From Leptasterias polaris (Eukaryota; Echinodermata; Asteroidea; Forcipulatida; Asteriidae), in NCBI GenBank assembly GCA_037783415.1, contig JAZGTN010000059.1:806001-870000 (forward strand): a DNA stretch of 64,000 nucleotides, written 5' to 3'. The notes under the pieces were generated by a model that did not search any database, was not told the origin of the DNA, and was given only the letters and a program-made list of their open reading frames with translations. A program made the position numbers and the translations under genes. This document shows positions 1-10,563 of the stretch, one piece after another. Numbering within the stretch: position 1 is the first letter of the stretch; each line of letters begins with the position of its first letter.

Positions 1-880
1 GGACTACTACTTTCGCTTGTGGATTGAGGGGACTTCTCGTTATTAAGAACTCACTCCGTGGCAGTGTAGTTAATAGGTCTCAACGTTTTGATTAGCTTGC
101 TCTAGTCATCGTCAGGAGAATGAAGAGTGTAATACATGTTTGTCCATTTAAAGGGGTTCAGAGGTTTCAGTGTAGAGTCGGTCACTGCTCTGATTGGTTC
201 TTCTCAAAGGAGAACTGTGGTCGGCTGGCCCAGGGCTATTGTGAGTGTTGCCCATTGTGTGGGAAAGCCCTGTGTAGTGGGGCGTGTCAGTAGACTGTGG
301 GATGCCAGTGGGGTAGGGTGGTAGGATAGTATGCCAAATGCTACTAATGAAATAACCGATATCTTGTGGCACAGTGTTGTGCTTGTGTATTTCAATAGCT
401 TTCCTGGGCTTTATGTTCTTTCAGGTAGTAGTAAGGTCTCTACCAGTCTCGCCAATGTACACTTTACCACAAGAACAAGGAATTCGGTACACTCCTGCTT
501 GACTGCTAGAGTCATGCTTGTCTTTATGTGTGTGTAGCTTTGTTTCCAACTTGTTGCGAGTACGGTAGGGTAGTAGACCTTGATATCAGCTTCACGGAGG
601 ATACGCTGTATCTTGTGTGAGGTATGACCTATGTACGGAAGGACCGCAAAAGGCATATCTTCTGTGTTTGCAGACTGAGAGTTGTGATTGGAAAGGAACT
701 CCTGTTTGTTCGGCCAGTACCCATTCTCTTTTAGCACTGTGTTAATGTGCTCCAATTCTTTTGGTAAATGTTCCTTGTCACAAATAATGTGTGCCCTTCG
801 AAGTAGGGTCCGGTTCACTGAGGCTTTTACCGAGGGAGGATGGAATGACCGAGATGTATAACAATTAAAATTCAAACATC
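1..880 (-). pseudogene. Penelope-like element fragment, GIY-YIG end
   Basis: On the minus strand, 875 to about 520 encodes a stretch with HPPSVKASVNRTLLRRAH and LPYIGHTSHKIQRIL, typical of the segment between reverse transcriptase and endonuclease in Penelope-like elements. After one frameshift, about 520-415 reads GVYRIPCSCGKVYIGETGR, a GIY-YIG nuclease core (GVY and YIG). A second frame change leads to a further open stretch ending near 148. The reverse transcriptase is missing, so the copy is 5'-truncated and inactive. Positions 1-140 match the repeat at 38461-38580. The element probably continues beyond the left edge. Confidence 0.75.
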
Positions 881-2666
881 AGCTTGTGGATTCAATTATC
901 ACTGTTTATTTATATGTTTTATTAAAAATGTTATAAAACATAAAAAGACACAAAACAAAATAAAAATCAGAGAAAGCCAAGAATCATGTACACACACTTT
1001 TGTATTTTTTTTATTTTAGTTAGTTTTTGCAGATCACCATGGTAATTTTTAAAATTAAAGAAAAATATTTTGAATATAATAAAGACAACTGCTGGCTATA
1101 GAGTCATACACAGAGTCTCATGAACACTTGTAGTCACTGCAGACGTTTCTTCCACGTATGGCTTCATCAGGACACCATACTTTCTAGTTTGCCTTGAAAA
1201 CAGGTAACTCCAAACAGATGGGATGCTATTGAAGGCATCGAAGATCGGTGTGTGGTGTGAAAGTTACAATGTCCATACAGTTTAAATATATGTTTGCATA
1301 CTTCTTACAAGCAAAGGAAGGTATTTAGGGCATCAGTTGATATATTGTATTAGGTTATTTTTTTCAATTCAAAGAAAAAGGCATGGGTGCCTTGAAAACT
1401 GGATAGTGGAGGATATATATAAATACTTTGGGGTTTTTTCTTTGAAAATATTGCTGTCACAATGAAACCATGACAACAAATGCCCTCATGAATTGTAACC
1501 ACACAAAAATTCTTTCACAAAAATGTGGATTTTGTTTACTGTGAATTGGTCACAGTCTTACCTTCTATGCCAAATACAATGGCAGCAGCCTATCGTAGAA
1601 TTTTAATCCTCAATTCTCTCACAAAGATCTAGAATTTGAGATAACAAAATAATCTCTAGAAACAGTAAAGATTTTGTGCATGGTTTCTAGTACTTTTCGT
1701 TTCTCGTTGTGAGGAGCAAACAAAGCGTAGCACGGATGAGTTAATGCATTGTGCAGGTGTAACCTGGAAAAATGGCACAGTTGAATAAATGAATAGTAAA
1801 TAAGAAAAACGCTTACTGTTGGGGAACTCGCTTGCAAAAAAAACCAATAAGAACACCCAGGATCGTTAGGAAAAGGTCGCGAACTATTCTTAAACAAATT
1901 GGGACAGAGAAAGAAAATTGATTTACCTCCAAAGACAAAGTGACTGATTTAATTTCTCAAACAACTTTCTGATGTGAACCAGATAAAAAAAATAACAAAC
2001 TTTAAAAATGTAAAATAAAATAAAAAAGGTTTTAAACAAAACAATTGCTGAGAGAATGTCTTCTTAAAAAAAAAAAAATCGCCTAACGAAAACCAACACA
2101 GCACTAAAGTGAAATACAATCTACAGACAATCAAACTTCTACCTGTAAATCAAACAAAAATAAAAGAAAACCGATTTAGAATACATACTCGATTGAAATT
2201 AAGAAAATATACCAAAAATAACCAAAGCTACATTCGCCATGTACGAACTTATCCAGGAGGACACTTAAGACAAAATCTATGCTCCAAGAAATTTGAATAA
2301 CAAAAGAAGTGGCAGAGTGAGCTGGGGCTTAAAGTAATAATTTCCAGACACTACACAACATTATGGAGCTCATTAGATATGCAAACCCCCAATAAACTCT
2401 TGAAGTTGCACTAGCAGGGCATGGTCACTGAACCATACAAAGACACAAGTTTGTCCAAAGGTACTGATAATAGTGCCTCCAAACTAAACTAAGAAAAATA
2501 GCAGAAATTACATATAAAAACCAGCAATGCAAAATATTAGAATATACAATAATACTTGAAGAATAAGGTAATAAACTTATTTAGGAAAGTCCAACAAGTT
2601 CAAGCACATTTAAGTTTCTACAAAAGTGCAAAAGCTTCAACAGGAATCTTTTTAAATTCAACAAAT
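881..2666. other. Intergenic, no gene seen
   Basis: AT-rich sequence with homopolymer runs. Only short open frames without codon bias or recognisable motifs. A phrase near 1437-1475 (TTTGAAAATATTGCTGTCAC) recurs near 44320, so part of this stretch is old repeat. Confidence 0.5.
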
Positions 2667-3302
2667 CTCCAGCAGAAATAAACTTTTCTTTGGAAACCTA
2701 CCAAAGGTAGCACATAGTTTCCATACTTTGTATAAAGTCCAGACAGAATTAGCAATCTTTTAGAACAAAGTACATGTATGACTTTAGAGAGAGATGAAAA
2801 AATACAATACTCGAACATTAAAACTATGTCCGAAACTTTAAAACATCACAGAGTCAAAATGAACTTTCTTCAACAATTATAATTAATTGATCTGACCTTC
2901 TCAAAGAAACTAGGAAATGTTTAAGCATACATATTAAACAATGCAGAAAAATAAAGAGTAATTTAAAGAGAAACTCACCAGAACCTCCAGCAGAAATAAA
3001 CTTTTCTTTGGAAACCTACCAAAGGTAGCACATAGTTTCCATACTTTGTATAAAGTCCAGACAGAATTAGCAATCTTTTAGAACAAAGTACATGTATGAC
3101 TTTAGAGAGAGATGAAAAAATACAATACTCGAACATTAAAACTATGTCCGAAACTTTAAAACATCACAGAGTCAAAATGAACTTTCTTCAACAATTATAA
3201 TTAATTGATCTGACCTTCTCAAAGAAACTAGGAAATGTTTAAGCATACATATTAAACAATGCAGAAAAATAAAGAGTAATTTAAAGAGAAACTCACCAGA
3301 AC
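2667..3302. repeat. Perfect 318-bp tandem duplication
   Basis: Copy one is 2667-2984 and copy two 2985-3302; by eye I see no mismatch. Both end in a minus-strand GTTCTG|GTGAGT, a good splice-donor consensus. The sequence to the right (3303-3420) would then be a minus-strand first exon, but no open frame follows and I do not call a gene. Complete identity means a very recent duplication or an assembly artefact. Confidence 0.85.
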
Positions 3303-3697
3303 GATTGAGCGGTATTGGAAAGGGAGAGAGCCGTTGTCCAGTATATGTGTTGTTCGCAGCTCACCTGCTCACTGACTAGCCAAGCACACATGGCCACTGC
3401 CAAGCACATGGAGCCCAGAGAAAATGGTCTGGTGCTTTTATAAAATTTACTAAAATATGTAGTGGACTTTGGGTACTAGACACAGAAATCTGGTGCTCTA
3501 ATAAAATAAACTAAAATATATACAGTGAACTTTGGGTACTAGACACGGGGGTGCCACTCCTAGGATCATTTGGCAAGAAAATAAAAAACATTAATTCTCC
3601 AAGGGGGAACTCACACCATAATAAGATAGTGGAATTTCACTCCCTTACACAGGCTACACAGTGAAATGTTAATATGTCTATCAAAGCCATCCCTGGA
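3303..3697. other. Intergenic with short internal repeat
   Basis: A phrase of about 60 bases describing GGTGCT...TGGGTACTAGACAC occurs twice (about 3430-3482 and 3491-3547). No gene seen. A minus-strand transcript could begin here and use the donor at the edge of the 318-bp repeat, but this is weak. Confidence 0.3.
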
Positions 3698-4267
3698 TTA
3701 GGCCAAGTAAAAAAACCAAAGAGTTTCTCAACCGGACTTTTTCAAAAAAGGAGGAGGCAGGGCGTTACTATTTACTATTTTTCAATTTTTTTGCTATTTT
3801 CTCCGAGATGGCCGCCATGCTAAATATGGCTGGCCAAGGTATATTTATTCATAGATATTGTGCTATTTGAGTATACTGATGCAATTTATGACAAAACAAA
3901 TGATTTGTAAGACCCTTCACTGCAGAATCGTAGCATCATCACCTTCAGCAACAGTTGCTGTCCGCTCTGAAAAGAACGCCCAGCTGGGTTTGGTGCCAAG
4001 ACACTGATGATGATATATTAATGAGAAAGTTAGGAATTCTTGCGGCAAAGCTGCTATTTTGGCCCATCTAATTGGATACAGGAGATTCAAAATATCAGAG
4101 ATGCCACTCAGTTTTATCACAAAAATATGATTTTCAGCTTTAAATCTTCAAAAAAATCTGAATAAAGATTTTTCTGAAAATAGTAAATATTTTTTTAAAA
4201 GGGGGTGGCGGCCAAAAAGGAGGTGGGCGGGGACGAGAAACTCTTTTGGTTTTTTTACTTGGCCTTA
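3698..4267. mobile_element. PIF/Harbinger (Tourist-like) MITE
   Basis: Terminal inverted repeats start GGCCAAGTAAAAAAACC (3701) and end with its complement (4264); similarity extends roughly 90 bases into each arm through an AGTTTCTC block and a TTTACTATTTT block. The flanks are TTA on both sides (3698-3700 and 4265-4267). A 3-bp TTA/TAA duplication with GGCC termini is the signature of PIF/Harbinger and Tourist MITEs. No transposase frame is present in the 564-bp interior, so it is non-autonomous. Confidence 0.8.
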
Positions 4268-4764
4268 TGAAACAGGTTTTTCCATTTCTGTTTGAGTGCC
4301 TGTTAAAATTATTAAGGAAACTTAAACTTGCTTAATGTGAAGGATTTTAGCATCTTTACTTGCTGTAATAACTGCGTCTGGAATAAATAGTATCATTTTG
4401 GGGTTTACCCTCCAACTGATGTGTAAAAAGTATTAATGGTTGACCAATAATTAAATAAAGTTCGAAAATATAAGCTCAAATTTGCCCCGTGTTTCATTAC
4501 TTGTAACTATTTTGAAGCTAACTAAGGCATTGTTGTGTTCTGTTTGCATGATACAGTGAGGGTTGTTATCTCCACAGAGATCAACTCATCAACCAAGTAG
4601 ATGTCTGAGACCTGCAGTTGATAAGCTTCCTATCAATGTACTATGAGTCTGGTAAATGAACTGCTCTCTCCTTTATAAAAGGTAAGGGAAAACTCCTAAA
4701 CATTAGAATAGTTCATATTTCATAAAGCTGTCCTAGTTTGTATCTGTCATTTTAATTAATCGAG
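4268..4764. other. Intergenic, nothing recognised
   Basis: AT-rich, no open frame of interest and no repeat that I can name. Confidence 0.4.
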
Positions 4765-5200
4765 AAAATAGAATTAGCTGTTGCAAACTGCTTACCAACC
4801 AAAAGGACCTGTGGTATAAATGCAAAAAATTGGTTAGTGGCCTGGCGTTTTGACCCTAGCAGAGTCTTTCTTGAACACTAAATGACAACACAAAACAACA
4901 AACATACAAGCATGGATACAGGAGAAAGAGCAGTGAAGTGGAAACACATGAGTGGAGAGAGAAAAGCAGAAAGCATACAGAGAGGGCAGGGGGTTAGCAG
5001 GGATTATGAAGACAAGGGGGGGGAGGGGGTTTATGGAGGAAAGGGGATGGCTTGACCACACGAATTTGGAAACACAAAGGACAAAATGGAAGACTAAAAA
5101 TGTAGATATCTGTTGGGGAAAAGGAGAAGGCAAAGACAAAAGGTTATTAGTCATTTCCTTCTTGGATGTTCAAACCATGGGGCTGAGTGGTCTTTATGCG
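4765..5200. repeat. Dispersed repeat, copy 1
   Basis: From GAGAAAATAGAATTAGCTG to GGTCTTTATGCGCCTTATCC this segment matches 8930-9405 with small indels. A purine-rich block (about 4950-5030) makes spurious open frames on both strands. A minus-strand phrase AAGACTCTGCTAGGGTCAAA resembles the ends of Penelope-like or fold-back families, but I cannot assign a class. Confidence 0.7.
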
Positions 5201-5344
5201 CCTTATCCACAGTTTCTCCCTACTCAGACGGACAGTCTCTCTGCAGTTACCTAGTGCCTCAATGCCCTGTAAATTCATGTCAAAAATGGAGTGGTTAGGA
5301 AGATTGAAGTGGTGTCCTACAGGTGTATGCACAAAGTCCATTTA

Positions 5345-6060
5345 ATGTGCATTTTTATGTCATGGGGGAGGGGGGTGGGCCCAAGAAAGGGAACAAAGGT
5401 TCTCAGTGGGGAAGCCTCCCCCCAGCTTCTAGATATTTAATATATAATTGGGGGTTGGGGAGACCAGAAGGGAGTCAAGGGTTCTGAGAGAAGATACCTG
5501 TAAATGCACAAAAAAGAAAGAAACAAATAATAAAAGTAGTGTTTAGGTAAACACAAATGCCCCGCAAGCCAGTCCGTTTCATGACATTTGACCTAGGTGG
5601 TCTAAAAACATTAAGCTTCTGGACCCCGAGACCAACACACCAGTTTGGAGTTTATATAACAAGTCCTTCTGAAGTTATCACTGGGATTAAATTAATACAT
5701 TTCTTTTTAGCCATAAAATGTTATTTTTTAGCCATAGTAACATTGACCATACATTTTGACCTGGGGAGGCAAAACAATATACTTCTGAGGGATGCCAACA
5801 CCAATCCACACAAGTCAATTGTGCCATCTAGTTCTATGGAAAAAATTATTTTGACCCTTGATGTCAAATTAATTTTGTTCATGGGCAATGTACATGTAGC
5901 ACGACCAATTTAACACAACCTAAATTCCCTTTAATAGATTGAACATTTAATTTGCATTTTTATGTCACTGGGGGTTGTGCATTTTTATGTCACTGGGGGT
6001 TGGGGGGTTGGGCAAGAAAGGGGAAAAGGGTTCTCAGTGGGGAAGCCTCCCCTCCCCATC
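5345..6060. repeat. Repeated G-rich segment flanking unique sequence
   Basis: The phrase GCATTTTTATGTCA followed by a G-rich run and TTCTCAGTGGGGAAGCCTCCC occurs at 5347-5425 and again at 5955-6055, where its start is itself doubled. The sequence between (5530-5920) has a 118-codon plus-strand frame with repeated TTTGACC phrases and no protein signature; I treat it as repeat-derived, not as a gene. Confidence 0.6.
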
Positions 6061-7315
6061 TGGATGGGTTAGGGTAAGTAGCATAGTGCACACACTGAGT
6101 TATCAGATTGTTCTGACATGTGATGTGGCTGATTAATTGCATTATGTGCTACAAAAACAGCCCCCTATGATGATTACAAAAATCCCCAAAAGAGTTACAT
6201 ACTTTTGTACCAGACTTGAACATCATACCTACGTTTTAAGAGAAGACGTCTGCGGGCTGCTGAAAGGTTTTCTGAGATTTCAGATATTTACTTCTAGTTG
6301 ATGGGTAGATTTTATTGTAGAATGCAAACAAATCAATAAATTTGTGGCTATGTTGTCTTATATTTTTGGTTAGGTATGTTTTGTTGACATTTCAAAAATG
6401 AATTGTGGGAAGGTACACGTTGAATCTTTAAACTTGACAAAGTTGTTCGTGAATTAGGAGTTCTGTCTATAAACTACTTTTGTTAAGTTTTTAAAATATT
6501 ATTTATTACTTATTATTACCCATTTTAAATCTTCGGACACTAATAACATCTAACTCCAGGAGTAGTCCGGGGAAGTACAAAAGTAAAAAAAAAATTCATC
6601 AAAAAGATGTGTTCATTCTAATCAGTGTTTGTGGTTTTAAGATCAGCCCGATTACACTGTGATAGTAGTGTATGTACTGGAATATCTTCAAAACAAAATT
6701 CATTTTATTATAAAGTCAAAAAGACATAATTGGTTGGTAGGTTACTGTCAATTCCCACGGATGTTTGCTGTTTTAAGAACAATGACAACTGTCTAGCAGT
6801 GGATAACTTCAAAACTTATTTATTTATCTATGTGTCCCCTTTAACACACATGATATGTGGTGACTGTGCATGCTGACCATTTTAAGAGTCAATTGGTTTG
6901 CATGTAAATGCTGCATTACCTAAACTGCGCACCACACAGGGCTCAAAATAAACACTGCACCGCAGCCCCAAGCTAGTGATCTAAGCATTGGGCCAGTAAA
7001 CTAAAAACTGAACCAGTCTAGCAGTAATATAGTTTTAGGTTGAATAATAATACGTCACTGTGAAATAACTTACAATTTTGTTGAGTATCAAAGTATACTC
7101 GCCAAATACTCAGACAAATTAGAGACATCTTCTCTGACTGCTTATTCAAATACAAACAGTTTATGTATTAAACTGTGTACTTTTCTCATTTCAGTTCTGG
7201 TCCAGTTTACATTTTGAGCTACAAGCCCTGCGATCTTGTGGATTTACCCCCACCCCTTCAAACTTGAGCCCTGCTACACTGTAAAACACAGGGACATTTG
7301 ACCCCCAAGCTCATC
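6061..7315. other. Intergenic, no gene seen
   Basis: No exon-like open frames and no recognised element. Confidence 0.4.
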
Positions 7316-7329
7316 AAGATTGTTGTGAT

Positions 7330-7445
7330 GATGACGCCAGTTGGTCAATAGAGTCAACAAGTCATAATTGGGTTCAACCCCGCATTAATTCCACTTTTTG
7401 CGAGTCGTCTGACATTATTTAGTAGGAATTTACCTTTTATTGCCT
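7330..7445. repeat. Dispersed repeat shared with 8665-8770
   Basis: A segment of about 110 bases from GGTCAATAGAGTCAAC through TTCAACCCCGCATTAATTCC to TTTAGTAGGAATTTACC recurs at 8668-8765 in the same orientation. Class unknown. Confidence 0.65.
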
Positions 7446-8667
7446 TTTTATTGCTTATGCAGATTGTCATAAGTGCCTTGAGGATTTTATGTTAACCCAA
7501 GTTAATTATCTCAGGGTATTTGAAACTAATTTTTGTTGCTGTATTTTGCATGTGCAAGTTTGCCTTAGCTCCTTTAAGTTTGCTAGAAGTTTTGTTGCAG
7601 ACTATAGTGTCACACCAAATATATTTAAATATTTTAAAAAAAGGAATGTTGGTTTTTACTTTATTGTCCTTTAGAATGGGTTCTTTATGTGTTCCATATT
7701 GTTCTGGTTGGGTGTACAGTGGTTTTGATATGTACATGTACCAGTCAGTCTTGGGTTGGAGTTTGAGGAGAGCAGTCCGCCTCATTATTATTCTGAGTCA
7801 AGGCTCACAATCCTGTGTGGGCTTAAATGTTATCGAAGTATAATATCCTGAGTGGATTGGGAAACTTCCCAGAGCTTGTCCTGTGTGGACTTTGTCCTTT
7901 ATGGACCCATCAGACCTGTCCTGTTTGGACCTGCATCAAACACCAAATCCTGAGTGGATTTAGGTTTAAAGTAAGACGTAAGACAGCTGACCATCAAAAA
8001 ACCCAAACCAGTGGGGTACGCTGCAACTACATGTCAAGAACATAAAGGCAACCCAACTAATGAGGCTTGCATGAAACTGCTGCATACATGTAAAATCTTA
8101 AACAGCTCCAGCAGAATGGAGCAACAGTAGAATCGTCACCCCAAGCTTCTCAAAAGGAGATGGGCAAGTAACTGAACACCCTCCCTCCCCCATCATAATC
8201 ACAGAGAGAGCTGGAAACATTGAACATTTGAACAATCATGAACACTGGATAGTCATCCGGGTGGTGGGCTTTATCAAGTAGAATTTGAGATTTTTATTGT
8301 CGTTGATTAATTGTGCTTCATCAATTAATATTGTAATATTGTGAGGAGAAAAGGTGTGCCTCAATCCAGGATAATCAGTCCAGAGAAAATCTTGTGGAGA
8401 ACAGTCAATCTAGTCCCTTGCTTAAACTCGCTCATTAATTTGTAAATAGTTTAAAATGGTTTACAATGAATTCATAGGGCATTACTGTTTCTTTGTTATT
8501 AAATTAGATCAATTTTTTAATATGTAGTTTCGACATGTTACTCTGAAAATCATTTATAGTGTGTTTTGTCAAAGTCTTGCTGCCTAACTGTAAAGTCAGC
8601 CAGAGGAAATTCAGTCCCATGGTTTTACACAGATCTCAAATACCTAGGCCTGGTTGAAGCCAGGTGA

Positions 8668-8765
8668 AATGGTCAATAGAGTCAACTAGTCATGGTTCAA
8701 CCCCGCATTAATTCCACTTTTTGCTTGTCATCTGTCATTATTTAGTAGGATTTTACCTTTTGTTG
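8668..8765. repeat. Dispersed repeat shared with 7330-7445
   Basis: Second, slightly diverged copy, same orientation. The sequence between the two (7450-8660) shows no gene. Confidence 0.65.
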
Positions 8766-8929
8766 CTGAGGGCAGTTATGTCAGGTTGATCATTATGTAG
8801 ATCTCAAACACCTACTTGTTGATGTGTAGATGTTGGAGATATGGTGCTGTAAGTACAAACAAAAAACACAGTTTATTAAAATAGTAAATATAAGCAGTGA
8901 CTAATTTATTGATTATTTAGATATCTGTG

Positions 8930-9405
8930 AGAAAATAGAATTAGCTGTTGCAAACTGCTTACCAACCAAAAGGACCTGATGAGGTATAAATGCAAAAAAT
9001 AAGTTTGTGGCCTGACATTTAGACCCTAGCAGAGTCTTTCTGGAAGACTAAATGACAAAACAACAAGCATACAGGAGGTACAAGAGCAGTCAAGTGGAAA
9101 TACATGAATAGAGAGAGTGGAGAGAGAAAAGCAGAAAGCATACAGAGAGGGCAGGGGGTTAGCAGGGATTATGAAGACAAAGGGGGGGGTTATGAAGGGA
9201 AGGAGATAGCTTGACCACAAAAAGTTGGAAACACAAAGAACAAAATGGAAGGTTGGAAGAATGGTAAATAATTAGTTAATACAATGAAGGGCAGCCTAAA
9301 AAAGTGGATATCTGTGTGGGAAAAGGAGAAGGCAAAGACAAAAGGTTATTAGTCATTTCCTTCTTGGATGTTCAAACCATGGGGCTGAGTGGTCTTTATG
9401 GATAA
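8930..9405. repeat. Dispersed repeat, copy 2
   Basis: Same family and orientation as 4765-5200, with an extra segment of about 40 bases near 9255-9295. Its CCTGATGAGG phrase near 8975 recalls a hammerhead core but lacks the rest of the motif. Confidence 0.7.
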
Positions 9406-9718
9406 GGCGCATAAGGTCTATATATAGGGCTAGGGCTAAATTAAGAGGTATGCATTTTCATTCACTTTTTTGTAATTTTAATGGAAGTTAGCCACAGGAG
9501 TAAAATATGAATAATTTACATAAGGGCCAGCTTGCTCTAAAGGGATGTACAGACAGAGCCCGTGCGGCACCAAATGTGGCAATGGTTTGAGGTCTGTGAT
9601 TCCACAGTATGTTGTAGAACAACATACGCAACCTTCCCCACGTACAGGTATGTCTTGAGTAGACATCATCCTGTGTGGACATTAGGCAGGTGGACATTAT
9701 CCTGTGTGGATAGTTCAG

Positions 9719-10099
9719 CCTGTGTGATAGCCTTTTGTCAAGACCTAGTTCGTGGCTAGGACAGCTTCGTAGCGCCGCGATCTCAAGCGACTGAAAGGGG
9801 AGACCACGCAAGCGAGTGGCGAAGCCACGGGGCCTTTTCTAACTTGTTTGCGGTTTCTAATGTGTTTCTTCATAATCTCGATTTTTTCTACCCAAAGGGT
9901 AGCAAAGGTCCAAACCAATCAGAAGCGAATAGTTCATGCTTCATGAATAACTCATCATAAAAAACGCAAACAAGTTGGAAAAGGCCCTCTTTCGTGGCTT
10001 CGCCACTCGGCTCGCGCGCGTGGTCTCCCTTTCCAGTCGCGCCGCTGTTTACAAAGCTGTCCAAGCCACGATGGCATTGTCAAAAGGCTACCTGTGGGG
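9719..10099. mobile_element. Fold-back inverted-repeat element with TAGCC termini
   Basis: Arms 9728-9852 and 9965-10090 are inverted copies, both starting TAGCCTTTTG and sharing blocks such as GGGAGACCACGC, GAGTGGCGAAGCCACG and AACTTGTTTGCG. The spacer is about 112 bases with no coding potential. The flanking 9-mers are CCTGTGTGA (9719-9727) and CCTGTGGGG (10091-10099), 7 of 9 identical. Long inverted repeats with 9-bp duplications fit fold-back or Mutator-like (MULE) elements. It is older than the related element at 61674-62375. Confidence 0.7.
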
Positions 10100-10563
10100 T
10101 AGCCCAGGAACCAGCGTAACGTTGCAGGAAACCAGTAACGCCGTCTAGTCCTTGAAAGGGCTACTTTGGGGAAAGTGTGCGCCCTAGTTTTAGATGGAAG
10201 GCACCAGATAGTTCAGGACAAAAACATTCTAACAAACTTTTTAATGATCCTATTCCCCGAGTGCGAAACGTATTATTATAGTGGTGGGCTCATTGTAATT
10301 AATGTGATTTTAAGTCAGCACAGAAGTTGTATTTGAAATTAAATTAAATTTGAATTAAATTAAATCATATCATTTTGTTTCATTCGAAAATTAACACATC
10401 TTACCGGTGAAATGGGAAACACTGTAGAGTTTTTGATAAGGGGTAAGGAGAATTTAAAAGTTGATCAATCGAATTTTGTTATGTTTTTCATGAAAAACAT
10501 ATTTCAAAGTCACTAAAAACTTCTAAAAATAAATTAATCAAAGACAGATGAATATTAAATTTG
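10100..10563. other. Intergenic, nothing recognised
   Basis: AT-rich sequence with AAATTAAATTAAAT-like runs around 10335-10370. No gene. Confidence 0.4.

Noticed and set aside
4834..5254. Overlapping open frames on both strands (about 100 codons each)
   Set aside because: Caused by a purine-rich stretch in a dispersed repeat that recurs at 8930-9405.
5557..5913. 118-codon open frame with hydrophobic segments
   Set aside because: Made of repeated TTTGACC-rich phrases; no conserved motif and poor start context.
8970..9040. Hammerhead ribozyme (CTGATGAGG near 8975)
   Set aside because: No GAAA segment and no matching stems; the first copy of the same repeat lacks CTGATGA.
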